Of a stretch of DNA of 5,476 nucleotides, positions 1 through 5,476 are shown piece after piece. The translations under genes and the position numbers were made by a program. Each line of letters begins with the position of its first letter. Positions within the stretch are counted from its first letter, which is position 1. Origin of the DNA: Gammaproteobacteria bacterium (GTDB lineage Bacteria > Pseudomonadota > Gammaproteobacteria > SZUA-229); contig WFUQ01000114.1 of NCBI GenBank assembly GCA_015484935.1, positions 1 to 5,476 on the forward strand, given 5' to 3'. Below the pieces are notes generated by a model. The model did not search any database. It was not told where the DNA came from and was given only the letters and a program-made list of their open reading frames with translations.

Positions 1-2278
1 AACGTATCTGTCGTACAAGATCGCTCGTGGTATACGGTTTGTTGAGCATGCCCGTGTCAAACCGGACATGCTTGCCACGAGACTCCGCCTTTTCTGCAAA
101 ACCGGAAGTGAACAATATCTTGATATCCGGCCTTATCGCTACCGCCCGCTCTGCCAGTTCATAACCACTCATGCCGTTCGGCATCACGATATCACTGAAT
201 ACCAAATCGATCTCAGGGTGACGTTCCAGCATATCGAGTGCCTGACCGCCATCGTCAGCAGTCAGTACGTGATAACCCTGTTCTTCAAGCACATCACTGG
301 CCAGCTGTCTCAGGTCTGCCTCATCATCGACCACCAGGATTGTCTCATCACCTCGCGGCATATCAGCAGACGATTCGTCACCAGCATGCAGGTTCGGCCT
401 GCTGGCATCTTTTTGCGGAAGGTAGATATGGAAGGTCGTACCGACCCCCACTTCAGACTCACACTTTATATAACCGTTCGAGCGGTTGACGAAAGCGTAG
501 ACCATCGCCAGACCCAAGCCTGTTCCTTTACCCTGCTCTTTGGTGGTGAAGAACGGCTCAAAGATGCGCTCCCTGATCGCTTCGGGGATGCCCTCACCCG
601 TATCACTCACTGCCAGCTCCACATATCGCCCTGGCTCGATTCCGGGATTATGCATACAAAATTCTTCATCGAGATCGACATTACAGGTCCTGACTGTCAG
701 CTCGCCATGCCCCGTCATACTGTCACGCGCATTGATACACAGATTCAGCAATGCATCACTGAAATCACCGTTATCGATCTCGGTCAACCCAAGGTCGTCT
801 GCTGTCTGGTAACTGACCTTGATCTCGGGCGTGAGCGAACGGGTGATGATCTCCGTCATATCACCTATCGCCTGATTGATATCGACAGTCGTAACCTGAT
901 TCGCCTCACTGCGTGAGAAACTCAACAACTGACGCGTGAGTGTGGCGGCACGCAGACCGGCTTTCTCTATTATCTGCAATCGTTTCAGCGCAGCATCGTC
1001 TTCACCGACCATCTTCTCCAGCAATTCCAGATTACCGAGGATGATACCCAGGATATTATTGAAATCATGCGCGATACCGCCGGTGAGCTGACCGACAGCA
1101 TCCATCTTCTGTGACCGACGCTGCGCTTTCTCTGCTTGCTCGCGCCCGGCCATCTCGGCGGCGATCGTTGCTGCCATGTGATTGAACGCCTCAGCCAACT
1201 TGCCGATCTCGTCCTTAGACGTAACTTCGATCCTCGCATCATAATCACCATCACTGATCGCGAGCACCTGCTCCTTTAATCTTTCCATCGGGGTTGAGAT
1301 AGATCGGGCTATCATCGAACCGATTATCACCCCCAGAATAATGGTGAACAGACTGACGATGACCAGGGTAAGTGCGATATCGTTACGCCGATCTGACATC
1401 TGTTTCACTGAGAAATTAGCGGATTGGATGGCACTGGAAATCACATCATTACCCAGTCGCCTCATCTGTGGTAACACCTCCGCAACCAGTTGCCTATTCA
1501 GACTCACCCATAACAACATAGCGCTCTTATATTTTTTCGAAGCGATATCAAATTCGTTCAATTTTTCAATTTCGAACTTCTGATCGGATAACTTCATGAG
1601 GCGATTCCATTCGCTGGTCATAAACAGATAATCCTTCTCGAACGCATCGAGTACAGCATCGTCAGGGCTTAGACGGTACTTTTTCTCACCCAGTCTGGTC
1701 ACATAGGTGTATTGCCATATATTGGAACCGTTGTTGATCTTCTCGATGGTTTTCTGGGACAGCTCCTGTTTGATCTCCGTACGCTTCGATTCGACATATT
1801 GCTGTATGTTGAGCGTGATATTCTCACCTTCCTCTTCCAGCACAGCTGCCTGTGAGTTCAAGTCAGTCAATATCTTCACACCACGCTGGTACAGTCGCTT
1901 GTACTCATCGGTAGACTTACGGGTTCTCTGTGAATTCTCCAGCAAAGAATCGCTGTTATTCAGGTTCTCTGCCGCATCCAGTGTCTGGTAAATCTTATTG
2001 ACGTACGTCAGCGCATCATCATAAGCCTGATTCGCCACAGCAAAGTTATACACAGAACCATTGGTATGTAATCGATACCGCTGTTCCTCCAGAATCAATT
2101 TATTGGTATAGCGTTCGATATTCGTCGAAAAGACCAGGTTTTCCTGCTCGATACGGATGGCATCAAGCCCGTCATTGGCTACGAACAGTAAAACCAGCGC
2201 GACGACGACCCCCAGTAGCACCAGCAGATATGTTTTGCCTTTTATCGATATACGTTTGAATAAACGGGGAGTGTTCAT
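1..2278 (-). CDS. hybrid sensor histidine kinase/response regulator, 3' end outside the window
   Basis: This is a membrane-bound hybrid two-component kinase. The reading frame is open from the ATG at 2278 to the left edge (759 codons plus one base). An in-frame TAA at 2324-2326 with no ATG, GTG or TTG in between fixes the start; no clear Shine-Dalgarno sequence precedes it. Transmembrane segments lie at about residues 17-34 and 301-322 and enclose a mostly helical, charged periplasmic region (35-300). HAMP follows (about 323-375, with the [11 protein letters not shown] motif), then the phosphoacceptor domain with GGIAHDFNN (H404), and the HATPase domain with N-box NLCINARDS (N516), G1 box DTGEG (559-563), FEPFFTTK (573-580) and G2 box GKGTGLGL (583-590). 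The C-terminal receiver has D651/D652, phospho-acceptor D696, T724/S725 and K747. All catalytic residues are present, so it should be active. Only the end of the last receiver helix seems to be missing. There is no output domain, so signalling must pass to a separate regulator or phosphotransfer protein. The stimulus is unknown. Confidence 0.95.
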   Translation of the reverse strand, partial: MNTPRLFKRISIKGKTYLLVLLGVVVALVLLFVANDGLDAIRIEQENLVFSTNIERYTNKLILEEQRYRLHTNGSVYNFAVANQAYDDALTYVNKIYQTLDAAENLNNSDSLLENSQRTRKSTDEYKRLYQRGVKILTDLNSQAAVLEEEGENITLNIQQYVESKRTEIKQELSQKTIEKINNGSNIWQYTYVTRLGEKKYRLSPDDAVLDAFEKDYLFMTSEWNRLMKLSDQKFEIEKLNEFDIASKKYKSAMLLWVSLNRQLVAEVLPQMRRLGNDVISSAIQSANFSVKQMSDRRNDIALTLVIVSLFTIILGVIIGSMIARSISTPMERLKEQVLAISDGDYDARIEVTSKDEIGKLAEAFNHMAATIAAEMAGREQAEKAQRRSQKMDAVGQLTGGIAHDFNNILGIILGNLELLEKMVGEDDAALKRLQIIEKAGLRAATLTRQLLSFSRSEANQVTTVDINQAIGDMTEIITRSLTPEIKVSYQTADDLGLTEIDNGDFSDALLNLCINARDSMTGHGELTVRTCNVDLDEEFCMHNPGIEPGRYVELAVSDTGEGIPEAIRERIFEPFFTTKEQGKGTGLGLAMVYAFVNRSNGYIKCESEVGVGTTFHIYLPQKDASRPNLHAGDESSADMPRGDETILVVDDEADLRQLASDVLEEQGYHVLTADDGGQALDMLERHPEIDLVFSDIVMPNGMSGYELAERAVAIRPDIKILFTSGFAEKAESRGKHVRFDTGMLNKPYTTSDLVRQIR

Positions 2279-2322
2279 GGTTTTTGAAGTGGCACCAAAT
2301 CCGGAATCAGTAATATGACAAA

Positions 2323-2351
2323 ATTACAGAGCCGGAGAATAACACGTTGAA
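2323..2351 (-). promoter_or_regulatory. candidate sigma70 promoter for the hybrid kinase
   Basis: Read on the minus strand, TTCAAC (2351-2346) and TGTAAT (2328-2323) are separated by 17 bases. The -10 matches TATAAT at five of six positions and the -35 matches TTGACA at three of six. Transcription would start near 2316, giving a leader of roughly 37 bases before the ATG at 2278. The match is modest and found by eye only. Confidence 0.35.
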
Positions 2352-2472
2352 TTTCATAGCGAAACTTTAAGTCACTTTAGACCAAGTCCGAATAGAAAGA
2401 GCCGTACTCTCCATACACACTGCTCGTCGAAAACTGATCTGTTCAACCGCGATCCCCTGTGACCTATTATGA

Positions 2473-2501
2473 TTGGACAGCCCGGTTATCTTTCCTATAC
2501 T
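2473..2501 (+). promoter_or_regulatory. candidate distal sigma70 promoter for the GMC oxidoreductase
   Basis: TTGGAC at 2473-2478 and TATACT at 2496-2501 are separated by 17 bases. The -10 matches TATAAT at five of six positions and the -35 starts with the conserved TTG. The start site would be near 2508, giving a leader of about 113 bases before the ATG at 2621. Confidence 0.45.
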
Positions 2502-2531
2502 TAGTCATGCCGTCTGGAATGGTTTCATCGT

Positions 2532-2559
2532 TTTACTATTTTTCATATCCAGCTATAGT
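2532..2559 (+). promoter_or_regulatory. candidate proximal sigma70 promoter for the GMC oxidoreductase
   Basis: TTTACT (2532-2537) and TATAGT (2554-2559) are separated by 16 bases, matching the -35 and -10 consensus at four and five of six positions. The start site would be near 2566, giving a leader of about 55 bases. It competes with the distal candidate at 2473-2501. Sequence alone does not say which is used, or whether both are. Confidence 0.35.
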
Positions 2560-2620
2560 GGCATCCGCTACGACACTACGTGGCGATTTTCCCGTCGAAT
2601 AACAGGTATCCAGAAGCAGC

Positions 2621-4207
2621 ATGCTAATCCAGAGTAACGAGCTACCGGATGGTCACGAAATATCCGTCGATTTATGCATTATCGGTAGTGGTGCAGCCGG
2701 ACTGTCGATAGCGGCAGAGTTTGTCGGTACCTCGACCTCGGTGGCAATTCTCGAAAGCGGCACCGAAGAACTCCGCAAAGAGGTGCAACCACTCAACGAT
2801 ATAGAATGCACCGACCTGCCCATCGCATCCAAATCAAGAGTACGACAATACGGCGGTACAACCAACGTATGGGCCGGTAAATGGATGCCCATGCTACCTT
2901 TCGATCTGGAAGAGAAAACCTGGCTGAAACAAAAAGCATGGCCACTGAGCATCGAGCAACTTATCCCCTACTATGATCGCGCTTCATCGCTGCATGCCGG
3001 TCCGCCAGCAGATGCCTATGGCAACTACAGCGACCAGGCCGTGCCCGTACCTGAAGACGAAGATTCGCCCTTCATCGGTGTACCCGCCTTCTGGCTGAAG
3101 GTTAGAAACATCGGTTTCGCACAGACGATCGGACTCACTTTATACAAAGAACCCAACATCGATGTCTACCTCTCAGCGACCGCCTCTAACCTTGTGCTCA
3201 ACGCCGACCACGATGCGATCGAAACCATCGAAGTGAGAACCGGCAACAACAAAACGATAAAGGTTCACGCAAAAAAAATCGTACTTGCCGGCGGCGGCAT
3301 TGAGAACCCGCGTCTGATGCTCGCCTCGAACACCCAGCAACAAGCAGGAATCGGCAATCAACATGATAATGTCGGGCGCTATTTCATGGACCACCCTAAA
3401 GGCTATCTGGCAAGGATCGAACTGAACGAGGGTGTCACACTGACCGAGGCACTGGGTATACGCTACCCGAAACCGATCAGTAACCGCATGGATTTCGGTG
3501 CCCGCCTGAACAATGAAAAAATCATAGAGAACGAGTCAGTCAACTCCTACCTGCTCATCCACCCGCATGCAGAACACGCACCGGACGAAAAATTCAGGCA
3601 GTTCCTCACAGTGGCCCTCAACCTGAAAGCGCATCCCGTCCAGATAAAAGGCTATTTCCTGGCCATGAAAGAATTCCTCTGCCTCAACCAGATAAACTTC
3701 TGGAAGGTGCTTTTCTATCGCCTGTCACTCAAGATCAATCGTCGACCACCGACGGTATTCGACCTCGAATTCCACATCGAACAGGCACCAGGCAGAAACA
3801 ACCGCATCACGCTTACAGCCGAACGAGACATGTACGGAAACCCACTGCCCAAACTCGAATCCAGACTCACGCCAGTCGAACAGCAGTCCATCCACCACCT
3901 GCACGACGAACTGGCAGCCCGACTGAAACAAGGCAACTACGGCACCCTCAAATGGAACCACGACGATTACCCGCCAGACGACCTCAGTGATATCGTCACC
4001 GACTCATCACACCACATGGGCACCACCCGAATGGGACTGAACCCGGAAGATTCAGTCGTCGATACCGACTGCAAAGTACACGGAGTGGATAATCTGTACA
4101 TCGCGGGAAGCTCCGTGTTCCCTAGCGGCGGTTTTGCCAACCCTACGTTCACCATCGTTGCGCTGGCGATAAAACTGGCTGATCATCTCAAAAGCAGTTT
4201 GAAGTAA
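2621..4207 (+). CDS. FAD-dependent GMC family oxidoreductase
   Basis: A complete 528-residue member of the glucose-methanol-choline family, which oxidises alcohol groups of sugars, polyols or other alcohols using FAD; 500-560 residues is usual. The N-terminus has the dinucleotide fold GSGAAG (22-27), with E45 at the end of the second strand for the ADP ribose. The FAD-contact motif GGTTNVWAG spans 78-86, and AGGGIENPRLMLAS lies at 223-236. The C-terminal GMC domain has SSHHMGTTRMG (462-472) and the closing motif with AGSSVFPSGG and ANPTFT (495-511). H464 or H465 and N507 are the likely catalytic His/Asn pair. No histidine lies in 78-86, so FAD is probably non-covalent. There is no signal peptide or Tat motif, so it is presumably cytoplasmic. 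The C-terminal motifs resemble the pyranose-oxidase/gluconate-dehydrogenase branch, but the substrate and electron acceptor cannot be told. An in-frame TAA at 2600-2602 fixes the start; the ribosome site (AGAAG, 2612-2616) is weak. Transcribed alone, divergent from the kinase. Confidence 0.93.
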   Translation: MLIQSNELPDGHEISVDLCIIGSGAAGLSIAAEFVGTSTSVAILESGTEELRKEVQPLNDIECTDLPIASKSRVRQYGGTTNVWAGKWMPMLPFDLEEKTWLKQKAWPLSIEQLIPYYDRASSLHAGPPADAYGNYSDQAVPVPEDEDSPFIGVPAFWLKVRNIGFAQTIGLTLYKEPNIDVYLSATASNLVLNADHDAIETIEVRTGNNKTIKVHAKKIVLAGGGIENPRLMLASNTQQQAGIGNQHDNVGRYFMDHPKGYLARIELNEGVTLTEALGIRYPKPISNRMDFGARLNNEKIIENESVNSYLLIHPHAEHAPDEKFRQFLTVALNLKAHPVQIKGYFLAMKEFLCLNQINFWKVLFYRLSLKINRRPPTVFDLEFHIEQAPGRNNRITLTAERDMYGNPLPKLESRLTPVEQQSIHHLHDELAARLKQGNYGTLKWNHDDYPPDDLSDIVTDSSHHMGTTRMGLNPEDSVVDTDCKVHGVDNLYIAGSSVFPSGGFANPTFTIVALAIKLADHLKSSLK

Positions 4208-4255
4208 CGATATCCGTGAAGATGGGAGCAGCGTGAGGTTGAAACATTATTACCC

Positions 4256-4750
4256 CTATTCAACTTCAATAATTTCACTAGGGTAAACTACATACCATTT
4301 GCCGTTATCTTTTGCCAACACCTGACTAGAATAAGGACCGGTCCATTCCCCTGTTTTTACATCTCCATCCTTCACGGTAATATCCAATATTTTTTCTGGT
4401 GTGATTGGGAATTTCGCCCACCTGTTTTTATAAAATCGCAACATATTCTTTGATAGATTAGAGTCTGTATCGTTCGCTATATTTGAAATGTTAACTTCGT
4501 ATGAATTGTACTCAGATGGCTTTTTCCTCTCGAACCTCAGCTTCATTTGTTTTTCGTACATGTCTACAGAGCGTTCCTTCTGCGCTTTCAAGGACGGGGG
4601 ATAAACCAAACTCTCGTATTTTTCCAGATTACTTTCTTCGATCGCCAGGACCAGTGATTTTGCCAATTCATCTGGCGTACTGGCTGCATATGAATACTGC
4701 GCCGATAACATTACTAGAATGCATACACCTGTTTTAAATAAGTGAATCAT
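4256..4750 (-). CDS. secreted small protein, probable NTF2-like fold, function unknown
   Basis: A 164-residue protein I do not recognise by name. The frame is open back to an ATG at 4819, but I choose the ATG at 4750. It follows AGGA with a 6-base spacer, and the protein then begins with a textbook signal peptide: K6, a hydrophobic core at about 8-17, and a cleavage site after SYA (A22), leaving a mature protein of about 142 residues. The single cysteine (C10) lies in the hydrophobic core and is not a lipobox, so it is not a lipoprotein. The mature protein is highly charged and lacks cysteine. It opens with an amphipathic helix (about 27-42, then NLEKYESLVYP) and ends with paired strands around NGKWYVVYP. 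That arrangement is typical of NTF2/SnoaL-like domains. This is inferred from pattern, not from a named motif, and no catalytic residues are evident. It converges on the oxidoreductase with a gap of 48 bases. Confidence 0.82.
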   Translation of the reverse strand: MIHLFKTGVCILVMLSAQYSYAASTPDELAKSLVLAIEESNLEKYESLVYPPSLKAQKERSVDMYEKQMKLRFERKKPSEYNSYEVNISNIANDTDSNLSKNMLRFYKNRWAKFPITPEKILDITVKDGDVKTGEWTGPYSSQVLAKDNGKWYVVYPSEIIEVE

Positions 4751-4756
4751 AGTATT

Positions 4757-4760
4757 TCCT
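4757..4760 (-). promoter_or_regulatory. ribosome binding site deciding the start of the secreted protein
   Basis: On the minus strand AGGA sits six bases before the ATG at 4750. The longer ORF start at 4819 has no comparable site and would put 23 extra polar and basic residues in front of the signal peptide. Confidence 0.7.
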
Positions 4761-4793
4761 GATTTTATATTCTTACTTGCTACTCTGATTTTA
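4759..4793 (-). repeat. two direct copies of a 9-base sequence before the secreted protein gene
   Basis: On the minus strand TAAAATCAG occurs exactly at 4793-4785 and again at 4767-4759, 26 bases apart. The second copy runs into the ribosome binding site of the gene starting at 4750. The two copies could be chance in AT-rich DNA, a protein-binding pair, or a trace of local duplication. Confidence 0.35.
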
Positions 4794-4944
4794 CCCATGA
4801 AAACCAGGCACACCTGCACGCACCTTCGTTAAAATCGACCGGGCGAGCCATAAACCAGTTCGATACATTCAAGGATACCGACCTAGTCTGCTTTACTGCC
4901 GTGCAACATCCTTTATAGATTAGCTCAATATTCAAATCAACCAC
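4780..4944 (-). CDS. possible small ORF of 54 codons with a GTG start
   Basis: This frame is short and I recognise no family. It is listed because the GTG at 4944 lies five bases after GGAGG (within AGGGAGG), the strongest Shine-Dalgarno sequence I find in the window. The product would be 54 residues, beginning VVDLNIELIYKGCC, with four cysteines (two adjacent near residue 13 and a CRC pair near residue 44), three tryptophans and no signal peptide or membrane segment. It ends at TAG (4782-4780), 29 bases before the ATG of the secreted protein on the same strand, so the two could be co-transcribed or the small one could act as a translated leader. An upstream in-frame TGA excludes extension. 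Against it: short length, no recognised homology, and an AT-rich setting where a purine-rich stretch can occur by chance. Confidence 0.3.
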   Translation of the reverse strand: MVDLNIELIYKGCCTAVKQTRSVSLNVSNWFMARPVDFNEGACRCAWFSWVKSE

Positions 4945-4949
4945 AAAAG

Positions 4950-4956
4950 CCTCCCT
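4950..4956 (-). promoter_or_regulatory. strong Shine-Dalgarno-like sequence before the small ORF
   Basis: AGGGAGG on the minus strand, five bases before the GTG at 4944. An ATG overlapping the same stretch opens only a nine-codon frame (MEGRLLWLI), so the GTG is the better candidate start. Confidence 0.4.
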
Positions 4957-5270
4957 TCCATCTCATGCTATTCCTAAACGCTGAATTTTGTAGTGAAACC
5001 AATCCATAATACAGCCCGGCTCCAACCCTTCGAACAGCCTGTATACTAATTTATGTACGCTTATAAATTGCATGGAAAAACTGCATTTTTCTGTCAGCGT
5101 ATTAGAGTTTGGTTATAAACATTTTCAGGGTGTATTATTTACGAACATTGCCTGGCTAGAATCTGAGAAAATATACATGTCACTCATGCTCACCATTCAT
5201 GTTACCTCTCGGTTTTCTGACCATTCCTCACCGGTTAAGCAGATATGGCGGATACACTGCTCAGCACGGT

Positions 5271-5281
5271 TTGACAGTCAA
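5271..5281. promoter_or_regulatory. 11-base palindrome, possible operator of the right-edge gene
   Basis: TTGACAGTCAA is a perfect inverted repeat of two 5-base arms around one central base. It ends 25 bases before the ATG at 5307, a position suitable for a regulator-binding site. It also contains a consensus -35 hexamer (TTGACA), but no -10 lies at the proper distance. I know of no specific regulator for this exact sequence. Confidence 0.25.
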
Positions 5282-5306
5282 CCTAAACTCGACAGCAGGC
5301 TCCATA

Positions 5307-5476
5307 ATGATTTTACCGCAAGAAATAAGCAACATTAAGAGGAAGCTATTCTTCTTGGCTGCTATTACGATAATAGTATTCATATCCTGGTCAGGCACTC
5401 TTGACTCACACCCAGAGAAATACCTGAACGACTCATTTACAAGTGCTGCGGCAAGTTATGTCGTTGCCAGAACTAT
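5307..5476 (+). CDS. N-terminus of an unrecognised membrane-anchored protein, truncated by the window
   Basis: The frame from the ATG at 5307 is open to the right edge (56 codons and two bases). A CAGG at 5296-5299 precedes the ATG by seven bases. The N-terminus has a basic patch (K11, R12, K13) followed by a hydrophobic stretch of about residues 14-27 (LFFLAAITIIVFIS). This fits a signal anchor or uncleaved inner-membrane segment with the rest outside. The following residues (from about S30: GTLDSHPEKYLNDSF, then an alanine-rich helix) look like a soluble helical extracytoplasmic start. An upstream TTG at 5271 is in frame but has no better support. Family and function cannot be assigned from this fragment. 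The gene is read in the opposite direction to the secreted protein gene to its left, so it begins a separate unit. Confidence 0.6.
   Translation, partial: MILPQEISNIKRKLFFLAAITIIVFISWSGTLDSHPEKYLNDSFTSAAASYVVART

Larger units (their letters stand above)
2279..2620. other. divergent intergenic region between kinase and oxidoreductase
   Basis: This 342-base gap separates two genes read away from each other and must hold both promoters. I see no gene in it. It holds one candidate promoter for the kinase, two for the oxidoreductase, and a short tandem repeat (ACTTTA at 2364-2369 and 2374-2379). I see no strong long palindrome, riboswitch-like structure or terminator hairpin by eye. Confidence 0.75.
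4945..5306. other. AT-rich intergenic region without a convincing gene
   Basis: Between the candidate small ORF and the right-edge gene I find no supported coding region on either strand. A plus-strand frame beginning at 5072 is open for 88 codons. It has no ribosome binding site, no recognisable motif, and it overlaps the better-supported start at 5307. A -10-like TATACT lies at 5042-5047 without a good -35 partner. A short palindrome lies at 5271-5281. Nothing else stands out. Confidence 0.6.

Noticed and set aside
68..916. A 282-codon open frame on the plus strand
   Set aside because: It lies entirely opposite the ATPase and receiver domains of the minus-strand kinase, whose motifs are unmistakable. 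The antisense product has no recognisable domain.
2653..4155. Several minus-strand frames of 60-100 codons inside the oxidoreductase
   Set aside because: All lie opposite a complete, motif-rich coding region and show no domains or start signals of their own.
4235..4267. Inverted repeat GAGGTTGAA / TTCAACTTC between the convergent genes, as a bidirectional terminator
   Set aside because: One arm overlaps the last codons of the secreted protein gene, the stem is AT-rich with a mismatch and a 15-base loop, and no T-run follows on either strand.
5075..5091. GAAAAA / TTTTTC hairpin with a 5-base loop
   Set aside because: The stem has a single G:C pair and is too weak to act as a terminator; it is likely chance in AT-rich sequence.
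5271..5308. Consensus TTGACA (5271-5276) as a -35 element for the right-edge gene
   Set aside because: The nearest -10-like sequence (CATAAT, 5303-5308) is 26 bases away and overlaps the start codon, so the spacing does not work.
5072..5338. An 88-codon plus-strand frame
   Set aside because: It has no ribosome binding site and no family-like composition, and it overlaps the better-supported gene starting at 5307 in another frame.

Overview
The window looks like ordinary chromosome from a proteobacterium, most likely a gammaproteobacterium. This rests on gene style: a hybrid sensor kinase with a [10 protein letters not shown]-box, a bacterial GMC flavoprotein, Shine-Dalgarno starts and a small secreted protein. 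No rRNA, tRNA, CRISPR array, insertion sequence or phage gene is visible, and I cannot name a genus.

Layout, left to right. (1) Bases 1-2278, minus strand: a large hybrid histidine kinase whose last few codons lie beyond the left edge. It has two transmembrane segments around a periplasmic all-helical sensor region of about 265 residues, then HAMP, a phosphoacceptor domain (H404), an ATPase domain and a C-terminal receiver (D696). (2) Bases 2279-2620: a 342-base divergent intergenic region with candidate promoters both ways. (3) Bases 2621-4207, plus strand: a complete 528-residue FAD-dependent GMC oxidoreductase. (4) Bases 4256-4750, minus strand: a 164-residue secreted protein, convergent with the oxidoreductase, probably with an NTF2-like fold; its start is reassigned here to the internal ATG at 4750. 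(5) Bases 4780-4944, minus strand: a possible 54-codon small ORF starting at GTG behind a very strong Shine-Dalgarno sequence, just upstream of the secreted protein. (6) Bases 4945-5306: AT-rich sequence without a convincing gene. (7) Bases 5307-5476, plus strand: the N-terminus of an unrecognised membrane-anchored protein that runs off the right edge.

The only suggestive functional pairing is the divergent kinase/oxidoreductase arrangement. The kinase has no DNA-binding output, so any control of the oxidoreductase would need a partner regulator outside the window. Composition changes across the window: for example 37 of 60 bases are G/C at 3001-3060 in the oxidoreductase, against 18 of 60 at 4741-4800. 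The right-hand fifth may therefore have a different history or be less constrained.

I do not see a clear undescribed system. The items most worth a second look are the duplicated motif inside the kinase sensor region, the small ORF with the strong ribosome-binding site, and the unassigned substrate of the oxidoreductase.
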